Source of the DNA: Brevundimonas alba
Lineage (GTDB): Bacteria > Pseudomonadota > Alphaproteobacteria > Caulobacterales > Caulobacteraceae
NCBI RefSeq assembly: GCF_011927945.1
Contig: NZ_JAATJM010000001.1
Span: 2,026,079 to 2,090,078 of the forward strand
DNA: 64,000 bases
Reading direction: 5' to 3'
Shown here in pieces: positions 8,907 to 18,100 of this stretch. Each line of letters starts with the position of its first letter. The stretch's first letter is position 1. Under the pieces are notes generated by a model. It saw nothing but the letters and a program-made list of their open reading frames with translations. It was not told the DNA's origin and made no database searches. The translations under genes were made by a program, and so were the position numbers.

Positions 8907-9116
8907 ATGTCACCCACATCGCTACGCCTGGAGCGGCTACCGGCTGTCGTCGCTCGGACCGGGATGAGCCGTTCCTGGATCTATAAAGAGGTCGCGGCTG
9001 GCCGCTTCCCGAAGCCGGTCAAGGTCGGCGGCGCGTCCGGCTGGAGCGCCGCAGCTATCGATCATTGGATTGAAAGTCTGACCAGCGACCCCGCCGCTCG
9101 CTCGGGGGCTTGCTGA
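8907..9116 (+). CDS. AlpA-family phage-type transcriptional regulator, 69 aa
   Basis: An ATG at 8907 follows a GGAGAG ribosome-binding site. The protein has the compact MerR-like winged helix of AlpA/prophage CP4-57 regulators: RLERLPAVVARTGMSRSWIYKEVAAGRFPKPVKVG, then GWSAAAIDHWIESL ('vGWl.seVd.Wi..r'). AlpA proteins activate integrase expression and excision of P4-like elements. Its position between the integrase operon and an excisionase-like gene fits that role. The length is typical. Confidence 0.85.
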   Translation: MSPTSLRLERLPAVVARTGMSRSWIYKEVAAGRFPKPVKVGGASGWSAAAIDHWIESLTSDPAARSGAC

Positions 9117-9118
9117 TC

Positions 9119-9310
9119 ATGGCGAACGCAATCCCCGCGCTGCCGAAATTCTTCACCGTCCGGGACGTCGCGGACATCCTGACTGTATCCGACAAAACGG
9201 TGAGACGGCTGATCGCCAGTGGCGATCTCCCTCACCACAAAGTCGGCCGTCAGGTCAGGATTTCCCAGCGGGACTTCCGCGATTTCGTCTCGCTCCGACG
9301 CGGTTTCTGA
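9119..9310 (+). CDS. Excisionase-family helix-turn-helix protein, 63 aa
   Basis: I prefer the ATG at 9119 (MANAIPALP) over an upstream in-frame TTG at 9110. The segment KFFTVRDVADILTVSDKTVRRLIASGDLPHHKVGRQVRISQRDFRDFV matches the HTH_17/excisionase fold exactly: 'lTv.evA..L.vs..tv.rli..g.lp..kvGr..ri...d...f'. The gene begins 2 bp after the stop of the alpA-like gene. Such proteins bend DNA for excision or act as small repressors. I infer that it works with one of the neighbouring recombinases. Confidence 0.85.
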   Translation: MANAIPALPKFFTVRDVADILTVSDKTVRRLIASGDLPHHKVGRQVRISQRDFRDFVSLRRGF

Positions 9311-9454
9311 TGTCGAGCCAAGTCCCTGATTGTCCACGTGGTTTTGGTGGTCGTTGACTACACCCGCACTCAACCGACCCCCGATCCGATCCGTGCTTAG
9401 TCAAAAATGGCCACTCCCGGCCACCCAAGACCACCCTGTCCCAAGGAGGACAAA

Positions 9455-11164
9455 ATGAGCCAACTAGAAATCCCGTTTCCGGAACTTTCCACTCCGGCGA
9501 CCCTAGCAGAGGCTTACGCCTTCTACCACGACGCCAATAGCGACCACCCTCATAGGAGCGGCATCCGTTCCGCGTTCAAGGCGATGTCCAGAGCGATTGG
9601 TCTTCCCCTCGACCAGATCCCCGCCGACGTTGTGCGCCTGCGCGCGCTGTTGGCCACGGCCTCGCCGGCTCGGGCGGGCGTAAAGCCCATGTCCTGGAAG
9701 TCGATGAAGTGCCTCGCTCTTCGGGCGCTTCGGGAAGCCGGCGTCGAGTTGGCGTCCGGTCGCGATACCTCTGAAATGAGCCCGGCCTGGAGAGCGCTCA
9801 TCGACCGCGCCGAAACGCGGGTCGGCATTGGGCTGGGCCGGTTCGCCAAGTTCCTGACCCGCATTGGCGTAGAGCCCGACGCTATCACCGCTGACGCGTT
9901 TGCCGCCTGGCGGGGCGAACTGCTGGACACCAGTCTCCGCGCCAATCCTGAGACCTCCTACAGGCAGATGGTCAGGCTTTGGAAAGCGTGCGAACACAAG
10001 GTGCCCGGCTGGCCCCAAGTGCCGATGGAGTCACCGGAGGACCCTCGCCGGTTCTCACTTGCTTGGGACGCGTTCCCGAAGACCCTGCGGGTGGAAGTGG
10101 ATGCGTTCCTGTTTTCGCGTCTCCATCCTGATCCCCTCAGCCCGGACCCGGCGCCCAAGGTGCGGCCCGCTACCAGCAAAACCCGCGAGAAGAACCTTCG
10201 CGCCTTCGCCACTGCGCTTGTCCTGAGCGGAGAAGTACCGATCGACGAGGTCAGGCAGCTCGCGGTCCTGACCCAGCCGGTGAACATCCGAATGGCCCTC
10301 GGGTACCTGCGCAACGAGCGCTTCGGCAAGGAGGTGCGGCCGCAGCTTCTCAACCATGCCGAGCTGATGAAAACGATCGCTAGGCATTGGGAGAAAGATC
10401 TGCCCAAGGCGGAGCAGATCGGCCTTCTGATCAAGTCGCTGAAAGGGGCGCTCGGACAGGCCAGCGGCATGACCGACAAGAACCGGGCGCGCCTGGTCCC
10501 GTTTGACGATCAGGACAATGTAAAGCGTCTGCTCGAACTGCCGCAGCGCACCTTGAAGCGTGCTGCGGACGCCCCCCGGAGCCATCTCACCGCGGTCAGG
10601 GTCATGTATGCCACCCAGGTAGCGCTGCTGATGGCTGTGCCCCTGCGAGCGAAGAACCTCACTGGTCTCAAGCTGGGCGAGAACCTGATCGAGAGCGGCA
10701 AAGGGAAGACGCGACAGGTGCGTCTGTTCCTCTCGCGGGAGGAGACCAAGACGCACAGCGACTTCACGGCGGTTCTGCCCGCCCGGGTGGTAACACTCCT
10801 CGACGCTTGGCAGGAAGACTGGCGGCCCCTGGTGTCCAATCAAGCCAGTCCCTACCTCTTCCCCAATGCCTCCGGGCTCCTGCGAAGCCAAGGATCGCTG
10901 TCTTCGAAAATCTGCCGCTTCGTGGAGCGCGAGACAGGCCTGAAGATGCACCTGCACCTCTTCCGCCATCTTGCGGCGAAGCTTTACCTGCGGTTCGATC
11001 CCGGTGGTCTGGAAACGGTGCGCCAACTGCTTGGCCACAAGAGCATCAAGACGACCTTGAAGGCCTATGCCGACTTCCAGACAGAACCCGCCTTCATCCG
11101 GCTCGAAGAGGCACTACTCGACCTCTACGCAGCTCCTCGTCCCAAGCGGAAGACGAGCCGATGA
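9455..11164 (+). CDS. Tyrosine recombinase (integrase-like), 569 aa
   Basis: I place the start at the ATG at 9455 because of the strong AAGGAGG 5 nt upstream; a longer frame from 9407 lacks this. Residues ~20-380 form a long helical N-terminal/core-binding region. The C-terminal catalytic domain has Arg398 (AVPLRAKNLTGLKL), His501/Arg504 (HLHLFRHLAAKL), His528 (LLGHKSIKTT) and Tyr538 (KAYADF), so it is complete. The stop overlaps the start of the next recombinase by 4 nt (ATGA), implying translational coupling. Paired, overlapping recombinase genes of different subfamilies recall two-thirds of a recombinase-in-trio arrangement. The N-terminus is longer than in XerC/D-like enzymes. Confidence 0.88.
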   Translation: MSQLEIPFPELSTPATLAEAYAFYHDANSDHPHRSGIRSAFKAMSRAIGLPLDQIPADVVRLRALLATASPARAGVKPMSWKSMKCLALRALREAGVELASGRDTSEMSPAWRALIDRAETRVGIGLGRFAKFLTRIGVEPDAITADAFAAWRGELLDTSLRANPETSYRQMVRLWKACEHKVPGWPQVPMESPEDPRRFSLAWDAFPKTLRVEVDAFLFSRLHPDPLSPDPAPKVRPATSKTREKNLRAFATALVLSGEVPIDEVRQLAVLTQPVNIRMALGYLRNERFGKEVRPQLLNHAELMKTIARHWEKDLPKAEQIGLLIKSLKGALGQASGMTDKNRARLVPFDDQDNVKRLLELPQRTLKRAADAPRSHLTAVRVMYATQVALLMAVPLRAKNLTGLKLGENLIESGKGKTRQVRLFLSREETKTHSDFTAVLPARVVTLLDAWQEDWRPLVSNQASPYLFPNASGLLRSQGSLSSKICRFVERETGLKMHLHLFRHLAAKLYLRFDPGGLETVRQLLGHKSIKTTLKAYADFQTEPAFIRLEEALLDLYAAPRPKRKTSR

Positions 11165-12207
11165 GGCCGGCTCGCATGCCCCGCTTATGGGGGTTTTCCG
11201 AATGGCCTATCGACGATCAGGCGGCCTGGACCCGCGCGGCGGAAACCGATCCGCTCGCGCGGGAGGGGCAGGGGGCGTCGTCTCACTGGCGCGCCACGAC
11301 CCGGCTGTTCGTACAGCTCGGCTACGGAAACTGGCTGGGCTGGCTGGACGCGCGCCATCCGGATTGTCTGAGGCAAGCTCCGGCTGAGCGAGCGACGACC
11401 GAGTTGGTCCGAGAATATCTGATTGAACTTACCGAGGCTGGGCTCGCCAACTACACCCGGGTCGGTCGGCTACAGGCCCTAGGTGATGCCCTCCGCACGA
11501 TGTGCCCCGAGACCCCGACTGCCTTCATAGGGAAACTCGCAGGGCGGCTGTCCGTCGAGGCTCGGCCGTTGAGGGACCTCAACGGCCGCCTCAGGCCGGC
11601 CCGCGAGATTCTCGAGCTGGGCTACCAGCTGATGCAATCGGCTGACGTCGATCACCTGCCCGGCGTACGCAGACCAATCGCTTTCAGGGATGGCCTGCTG
11701 ATTGCCCTTTGGGCCTGCCGCATGCTGCGTGTGTCCAATATTTCGGCCATTACCATTGGCCGGCAACTTGTTCTGACGGCCGATCGGCACCGGCTCGAAT
11801 TCGCCGCCGGGGAGATGAAGCAGCGCCGGCCATGGGGATGCAGTTGGCCCGAGCGACTGGAGGAGGCGCTCGGGCAGTATCTTGAGGAGCATCGCCCGCT
11901 GCTCTTGGCGAAGGGTGACGATTCTTCTGCTAGACTTTGGTTGTCGCAGTTCGGGACTCCGATGCGCGCCACGTCCGTCGCCCAGATCATCAAGCTGCGC
12001 ACTCTCGCTGCCTTTGGCCAGTCCATCAGTTCGCACCTCATGCGCCACATTGCCGCGACTGAGCTAGCGGAGGCCTATCCGGACTCCTCGATCGACATAG
12101 CCGCGGTCTTGGGGCATGCGACGACGGACACGGCAGACAAGCACTACATCCTTGGGCGCGGGGCGGCGGCCGTCCGGGAATACAACGCCTTTCTGGACGA
12201 CCTCTAA
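11161..12207 (+). CDS. Tyrosine recombinase (second of overlapping pair), 348 aa
   Basis: The start is the ATG at 11161, overlapping the previous stop; the frame is open further upstream, but that part is the shadow of the preceding gene. The catalytic set is visible: Arg190 (CRMLRVSNISAI), His292/Arg295 (SSHLMRHIAATEL), His319 (VLGHATTDTADKHY) and Tyr329. It is more divergent than its partner: the motif around the first Arg reads MLRVSNIS instead of the usual GLR.sEl. Inference: it acts with the upstream recombinase in the same transposition or integration event. No transposon ends were identified around the pair. Confidence 0.85.
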   Translation: MRPARMPRLWGFSEWPIDDQAAWTRAAETDPLAREGQGASSHWRATTRLFVQLGYGNWLGWLDARHPDCLRQAPAERATTELVREYLIELTEAGLANYTRVGRLQALGDALRTMCPETPTAFIGKLAGRLSVEARPLRDLNGRLRPAREILELGYQLMQSADVDHLPGVRRPIAFRDGLLIALWACRMLRVSNISAITIGRQLVLTADRHRLEFAAGEMKQRRPWGCSWPERLEEALGQYLEEHRPLLLAKGDDSSARLWLSQFGTPMRATSVAQIIKLRTLAAFGQSISSHLMRHIAATELAEAYPDSSIDIAAVLGHATTDTADKHYILGRGAAAVREYNAFLDDL

Positions 12208-12538
12208 CCGCTAGCGCCCCGTGGACGATCGCGCGGTTGGCGGCAGTCCAAGTCGCCCGCGATGTGATCCACTATGTAGCGCCGGCCGGCGAGCAGGACG
12301 CCTATGTAGCGCGCGCTTGCAGCGATCGATGTCGAAGGCTCCAACGACGCTGCAGTATAGAACTGCATGGCCTTGGCGTCGCTTCAGCGCCCGGCCGACC
12401 TCGGTGATATGTTCGGAGACCTCCGCGTGTCAGTTGGCACTAGGGGTTCTGTGAGCCTAACCAGCACCCGTCTCCAGTTTTAATCCTGATCAGACATCCG
12501 AGTTTGCCGCCAGCCTGCCTCTGTCGTGCGGGCGGCGG
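12208..12538. other. Intergenic stretch, possible gene remnant
   Basis: No convincing gene is found in these 331 bp. On the minus strand short frames such as VSEHITEVGRALKRRQGH and ARYIGVLLAGRRYIVDHI look protein-like but are broken by stops and a frame change. This suggests a decayed gene at the end of the recombinase module; its identity is not recognised. Confidence 0.3.
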
Positions 12539-13414
12539 TCAGTCCTGAGCGGGTAAAAGGCTGTCATAGACGGCACTGACGAAGCCATCTTCTTCGCCTT
12601 CCAGGGCGTAAGTGGCAGCAGGGCGATCTCCGATGATCTCACCCTTCGTTCTCCCAGCGTCGATTCCGGCCTGCACCTTGTCACGAACAGTGACGAGCAT
12701 TGCACGATACGCTTGTAATTCGGCGCGGTTGGCCGTTGGCCCGTGTGCAGGGATGATCTGAGTTTCCCCGTCTGACATCACCAGTCCCGTGTCTACGGAA
12801 GCGATAAGACCCTGGATCCCGCCACCGCTGCTCCGGTCAATGAACGGGTAGAGGCCATTGAAAAAGACATCGCCCATGTGAAGCACGTTGGCCCCTTCCA
12901 GATAGACGAGGGTGTCACCGTCCGTGTGGGCCATTGGCGTGTGACGGAGCTGAATCGTCTCCCCACCGAAATGCAGGGTAAGGGCGTGGTCGAAAACGAT
13001 CGATGGCAGCGCAATTTCCGGGGAGGCGGGGATAGTCCGGTCATAGGCGGCCATGAACTGGTCCGTTCCAAGCCGCATACGGACATTTCGATGGGCGACA
13101 ATTACGGCCCCGTGATCGGCCAGCCCAGCGTTTCCCCCTGAATGATCCAGGTGCCAATGGGTGTTGATGACGTAGCGCACTGGGCCGGGAGAGAGGGACC
13201 GGGATGCTGCGAATATCTCTTCCAGGTCGCGCGGACGCTCGTCGTCGACCAGTAGGACGCCGGACGCTTCTGGGACAATCAGGACGTTGCCATCACGCCC
13301 GGTTAACAACCAAGCGGTCGGCGCCAGCTGTTGCAGGTTTTCAGCGTTGTGTGCAGAGGCTGCTGGATCACTGAATGACAGGGCGAGTGCAGCCGCGATA
13401 ATTGCGTAAGGCAT
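12539..13414 (-). CDS. Secreted metallo-beta-lactamase-fold hydrolase, 291 aa
   Basis: I use the internal Met (MPYAIIAAALALSFSDPAASA), which begins a clean signal peptide; the frame extends 16 codons upstream without one. The metal-binding motif THWHLDHSGG supplies His86, His88, Asp90 and His91, with His163 (AHTDGD), Asp182 (HMGDVFF) and His224 (IPAHGP) completing a dizinc site. This makes it an active periplasmic MBL-fold enzyme. The substrate is not evident: similar exported MBL proteins include quinoprotein-relay cyclases and lactonases, and true beta-lactamase activity cannot be claimed. The gene lies 32 bp after a MarR-like gene on the same strand and is probably co-transcribed with it. 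Confidence 0.88.
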   Translation of the reverse strand: MPYAIIAAALALSFSDPAASAHNAENLQQLAPTAWLLTGRDGNVLIVPEASGVLLVDDERPRDLEEIFAASRSLSPGPVRYVINTHWHLDHSGGNAGLADHGAVIVAHRNVRMRLGTDQFMAAYDRTIPASPEIALPSIVFDHALTLHFGGETIQLRHTPMAHTDGDTLVYLEGANVLHMGDVFFNGLYPFIDRSSGGGIQGLIASVDTGLVMSDGETQIIPAHGPTANRAELQAYRAMLVTVRDKVQAGIDAGRTKGEIIGDRPAATYALEGEEDGFVSAVYDSLLPAQD

Positions 13415-13446
13415 GGAACCTCGAGAACTAACAATGGGGGAGTCGC

Positions 13447-13833
13447 TTATTGGAACGCGCACTCTATCTCGGCGAAAAGCCGCCTTCCGTCGGCGGTCAG
13501 GGCTGCGCGGCGCACACGACCATCGTTCAGGTCGCCCAGAAGCGCCACCAACCCGTAGCCTGACTTGCGCGTCCCGCGGTAACCAGTGGTCGTCAGAAGG
13601 CCGACGCTCCTAGAGATCGTCGCCTGGCTTTCCCGAGTTCGAGCACATAGATCCTTTAGCCGAAGGCCCTCTTCCGAGGCGATCGTCAGAAAGACCGCTA
13701 ACTGCGTGAGCGTCATCGCGGGCGCGCTCGCTCTGGCGATCTGAATAGCCGCAGCCATGTCCATTGATCGCAGCCTGAAGTCGCCCGGAACCGCACCGGG
13801 GTAGTCTTGCGGGGTGACTGCGAAGTTCGGCAT
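13447..13833 (-). CDS. MarR-like winged-helix regulator, 128 aa
   Basis: The central region reads MTLTQLAVFLTIASEEGLRLKDLCARTRESQATISRSVGLLTTTGYRG, then LTADGRRLFAEIE. This is the MarR pattern: 'lt..ql.vLl.ia...g....dLa..l..s..tvsr.v..L...G', a wing, and 'LT..Gr.l...i'. An N-terminal extension of about 23 residues may instead reflect a later start at an internal Met (13764). It precedes the MBL hydrolase on the same strand and is divergent from the LytTR regulator gene. I infer that it regulates its own operon. Confidence 0.75.
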   Translation of the reverse strand: MPNFAVTPQDYPGAVPGDFRLRSMDMAAAIQIARASAPAMTLTQLAVFLTIASEEGLRLKDLCARTRESQATISRSVGLLTTTGYRGTRKSGYGLVALLGDLNDGRVRRAALTADGRRLFAEIECAFQ

Positions 13834-14043
13834 GAAAGTCCGGGCTACCGTCCGAGTTCGCTGATCGAAACCCCGCGGCTAGCTGAAGGGTGCCCGTCCG
13901 GCGAGCATTTCGCCGCGCCAAAACCTACGTTGGTCGTAAGCCGTGGGTGCCCGACGCTGCCTGCGTGTGCTTGAGCGATTTTTCCGGCGCCGGGCCGGGG
14001 ATCAGGTTATCTCGACGTATCTGCTCCGCCGAGGAGGTTAGAG

Positions 14044-14829
14044 ATGCGGGTAATAGTCGCCGACGACGAACCGCTCGCGGTAGGGAAGATGCAGTCGTCC
14101 TTGGCATGTATTCCTTCTGTTGAAGTTGTGGGGTGTGCGCGCAACGGCGTCGAGGCGTTGTCCATGATCCGGAGTCTGAAGCCCGACCTGGTTATTTTGG
14201 ACATCGAGATGCCTGGCCGGAACGGCCTCTCGGTGATCGAGAACCTGCGCTCAGGTGAAGCGATCCCAGAGGTAATATTCTCGACGGCCTTCGCTCACTA
14301 TGCAGTGAAGGCGTTTGAGGTGAACGCCGTCGATTATCTTACCAAGCCGATCGCGTTCGACCGCCTTCGCGACGCAGTGCGCAACGCGGAGGAACGGCTT
14401 GCGGCGCGGACAGCCAACCAACGGTTTTCGGAACTACAAGCCTTGATCGCTTCGCTACAAGCTGAGGCCGGCAATGACGGACAGGCCTACGAGCAGGAGC
14501 TCTGGATTCGGAGGAAAGAAGGTCTCGAGCGGTTGCCTGTTAGCAGCATCGATCTGATCGAGGCTCAAGGTGACTACGTCAATCTTCACATTGGCGATGA
14601 GATGCATCTCATCCGGGACACAGTCAGTTCACTATGTCACCGGCTCAACCCTGTTGTTTTTGTTCGCAGCCATCGCTCTTTCTTAGTGAACATCACTCGG
14701 GTGCGCGGCATTCGCCGAAAGGCGGGGGGGCGAATGGAGCTGACCCTGGACACTGGCCGCTTGGTGGCTGTTGGGCCCAGCTACGCCGAAAGCACGCTTA
14801 AGGCAGTCAACGCCAAGCGCTGGCGTTAG
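14044..14829 (+). CDS. LytTR-type response regulator, 261 aa
   Basis: It has an excellent ribosome-binding site (GAGGAGG). Receiver domain: DDE at 7-9, phospho-acceptor Asp53 (LVILDIEMPGRNG), conserved Thr81 and Lys101 (DYLTKPI). From residue ~155 the C-terminal LytTR DNA-binding domain follows (LWIRRKEGLERLPVSSIDLIEAQGDYVNLH ... FVRSHRSFLVNITRVRGIRRKAGGRMELTLDTGR). Such regulators bind direct repeats upstream of target promoters. The likely kinase partner is the LytS-type gene at 18984; a TonB receptor gene lies between them and is the most likely target. A perfect palindrome lies upstream of that receptor. Confidence 0.92.
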   Translation: MRVIVADDEPLAVGKMQSSLACIPSVEVVGCARNGVEALSMIRSLKPDLVILDIEMPGRNGLSVIENLRSGEAIPEVIFSTAFAHYAVKAFEVNAVDYLTKPIAFDRLRDAVRNAEERLAARTANQRFSELQALIASLQAEAGNDGQAYEQELWIRRKEGLERLPVSSIDLIEAQGDYVNLHIGDEMHLIRDTVSSLCHRLNPVVFVRSHRSFLVNITRVRGIRRKAGGRMELTLDTGRLVAVGPSYAESTLKAVNAKRWR

Positions 14830-15195
14830 CGCCGAAGTCGCTATTCGCCGCGACGAAAAGCCCAGCCGAATAGCCAAGCCGGCATCCGGCAGCGACGAAC
14901 CGTTGTCGCAATGAACCATGCTTCTACAAGATGCGGCGTCGCTGCTCTGTTTGCCTGCTCGTGGCAGCCCGCACTAGTGCGTAAGCATTCAGGTTTGTAT
15001 TTACATATCGTGAGCTCAAAAGGCCACACGCAGCGTCGCATGTTATTCACGTGAATATTTCGATTGCGCGTTTGTGGCAGAACATAGTCTCAAGCGGTCG
15101 ACGGCATGCTGTGCTGTTTATCAGTAGCCGATTGTCTCAACCAGTTTTCCACCCCCGGCCTTCGGCGGGAGGTGACGGCTCTAGGAGGGGTTTCT
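14830..15195. other. Regulatory intergenic region upstream of TonB receptor
   Basis: No gene is seen in 366 bp. The region becomes AT-richer toward 14990-15060, consistent with a promoter, and contains a perfect 14-bp palindrome described separately. Confidence 0.5.
15044..15057. promoter_or_regulatory. 14-bp perfect palindrome, operator candidate
   Basis: TATTCACGTGAATA reads the same on both strands and lies about 138 bp upstream of the receptor start. Its position in an AT-rich stretch suits a dimeric repressor or activator. LytTR proteins prefer direct repeats, so the binder may be a different factor. Confidence 0.55.
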
Positions 15196-18100
15196 ATGAA
15201 TATGCGTCAGTCCATCAGGCAGCGGCTTCTGGTCGGCACGATTATCAGCGGATCGGTTCTTGCCATTGCGGGCGCTGCTTCCGCACAGACTGCCGCAGTG
15301 GCCGGCACTGCGCCGCAAGCGCCGCTCGACCAGGAGGCCGCACAGATCGAAGAGGTCATTGTGACTGGCTCGCGTATTCGCCGCGACCCGACAAATGCAC
15401 CGACTCCCTTGATCCAGGTCAATCGCGAACAGCTCCTGACCACTGGCCAGACCTCGGTGATCAACTATCTCGCGACCTTGCCGGTGCTCTCGAACTCGAC
15501 GATCCCTTCCGATACGACCGGCAACCTCAACACGGGCGGATTGTCGCTGCCCAACCTGCGGGCTCTAGGGTCCAATCGGACTCTGACCCTTGTCGATGGT
15601 CGCCGTCACGTCGGAGCGGCGCAAGGCAGTCTCGCTGTCGACATCGATGCAATTCCGCGGCTGCTGATCGAGAACATCGAGATCATCACCGGAGGTGCCT
15701 CGTCGGTCTATGGGGCGGATGCGGTGTCCGGCGTGCTGAACTTCCTGCTGCGCAAGGATTTCGATGGCCTGGAGGTCGATGCCAACTGGGGGATGGTCAA
15801 CCAGGACGGCCAAGCAAACCGACGGGTTTCGGTCCTCGGTGGCGTCAACCTGCTGGATGACCGCCTGAACATCTATGCCCACGGTGAGTATGACCGGACA
15901 GACGGTGTGAACGTCGCAGACATAGACTGGCTCATGGAGGGGCGTGTCTTCGGCGCCGCCGGAACGGCGGTCGACGCTGATCCGACGTCAGCGAGGAACG
16001 ACGGCGAGATCGATGTTGTCCCCTTCAGTCATGTCCGACGACTCGACCGGATGCCCTGGGGTCAGACCACGCTCGCGAACGCCCAGCGTCCCAGTGCACT
16101 CAACGATCCCGACGTGCCTTTGACCAACTGCACCACTGTCACCAGCGCTAACTGCTATAGTGTCGACCCCACGCGAACCTTCGTTTACGACGGCCCCACG
16201 GCACGCTTGGCCAACTTCGGGGAACGTATCGGCAATGTCGGCGCCAATCGCGGCCATAACATCGGCGGCGACGGCATCCCTGTGCATCAGTTTGCGGGCT
16301 TGTCGCGGACACCGGCCACTGAGTCCCAGCGCTTTCAGGTTGGCGCAAATTTCGCGGTCTCCGACACCGTTAAGCTGACGGCGGAATACAAGACGATCAC
16401 GGAGGACAATTTCCTCGCCTCGCAGCCGACCTTCTTTGACGCGTTTCTGAACAACGATTCGCGAGGAGCGGGTGAAGTTAACCAGCTGCGTTCGCAGACG
16501 CAGTTCGATCTCCGGCTGGACAACGCGTTCCTGCCGGCGAACGTTCTGGCTGCGATCAACGCCAACATGGTTACGAACTACAACAACCCCACGGCGACGA
16601 CGCCCGGAACACCGCAAACTCCGGTGTCCCGGCAGTGGGCGCGGCACGCCGCGTTTGGTCCGGACCGCACCCAGACCAATCAGCGTGAGATTGAGCGATT
16701 TGTGATCGCGCTGGAGGGATCGATGAGCCGATTGGGCTTCGTCGACAACGTCAACTGGGATCTGTCCTACGTCTATGGCGAGGCCCGTAACGTGAACGTC
16801 GAGCGTGGCGTGGATTCGCAGCGGTGGGCGTTGGCAGCGGATGCGGTGCGCGACAACGCCGGTGTTCTGGGAACGCCCGGTGCGATCGTGTGCCGATCGC
16901 GCTTGATTGCGGCGAGCAATCCCGGCCGTACGGCCGCAGACGGTACGGGAGGTCTCCGGGACGACTTCCGGATCGGGCGCGCAGGCACAGTTGGGGACGA
17001 CCTTCGTGACACCGTCGAGGGGCAACGCGCCCTCAGCCAGTGCACTCCGCTCAACATCTTCGGTGCAGGCAACCAAAGCCAGGCGGCCCTGGACTACATC
17101 GACGCAGCGATTACAGTCTCTCACACGAACGAGCAGGAGCAGCTCCTAGGTGCTGTGTCCGGACAGTTGTGGGACTTCTGGGGCGCCGGTGAGATCGGGA
17201 TCGCCCTCGGGGCGGAACATCGCCGGGAGTACGCACAAGGTATTGGACGCAGCGCCACGACTGGCGACCGCTGGCTCCTGCTCAATACTGGCGCCGACTT
17301 CGCGGGTGCTGAGTACCAATCGGACGAGATTTTCGGTGAGCTGTCATTGCCGCTGTTCCGCGACAGCTGGCTTGGGGATTACGCCGAACTGAGCGGCTCG
17401 TATCGCTTCGCTGACTACACGACAGTCGGCAAGACGGAAGTTTATGGCGTCAACCTGGTCTATCGTCCGATTGCAGACATCGCTTTCAAGACCAGCTTCA
17501 ACAGCTCAATCCGCGTTCCTGACCTGTCAGAAAACTTCGCGCCGCTTACGCAGACCTTCTTCAACATGCCCGTCGACCCCTGCGCTACGACCAATATCAA
17601 CGCGCCCTTCTCGGCCAACTATACGGCTGAGAAGCGCTCGAATCGGATTGCGAACTGTACCGCCTTGGCGGCGGCGCAAGGACGAAGCTTCGACTTCGCG
17701 GGAGCAACGGCCACGAACACCGATGACTTCAACCCCAACTATGGATCTGGTGTCGGCGGTGTCGCCGGGGGCAATCCGTTCCTCAAGCCGGAGCAGTCGG
17801 ACTCGTTCACTTTCTCGACCGTGCTGGAGCCGCGTTTCATCCCCAACCTCACGCTTGTGCTCGACTATTATGAGATCGAGATCACCGATGCGATCGCCTC
17901 GATCACTGCACAGCAGGCAGCAAACAACTGCGTGGACGGGTCCTCGCTGAACTCCGCAGCTTGCGCGACAATCTTCCGCCGTGATCCGACACCGGGCCGA
18001 GAGTTCTATATCGGCGCGCCCGCCGGTGACCCATTCGGCGGCTTCATTCAAGGCTCCGTCAACTTCGCAGCGTTCACGACCCGCGGGCTCGACTTTACTG

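Noticed and set aside
7257..12207. Intact prophage
   Set aside because: No capsid, terminase, portal, tail or lysis genes are found in the window; only integration and excision genes are present.
12539..13414. Beta-lactamase resistance gene
   Set aside because: The MBL fold and metal site are present, but the sequence does not show motifs that distinguish a beta-lactamase from other exported MBL hydrolases.
15051..15860. Plus-strand frame of 269 aa overlapping the receptor start
   Set aside because: It overlaps the TonB receptor in another frame and is basic low-complexity; the receptor frame has the signal peptide and plug motifs.
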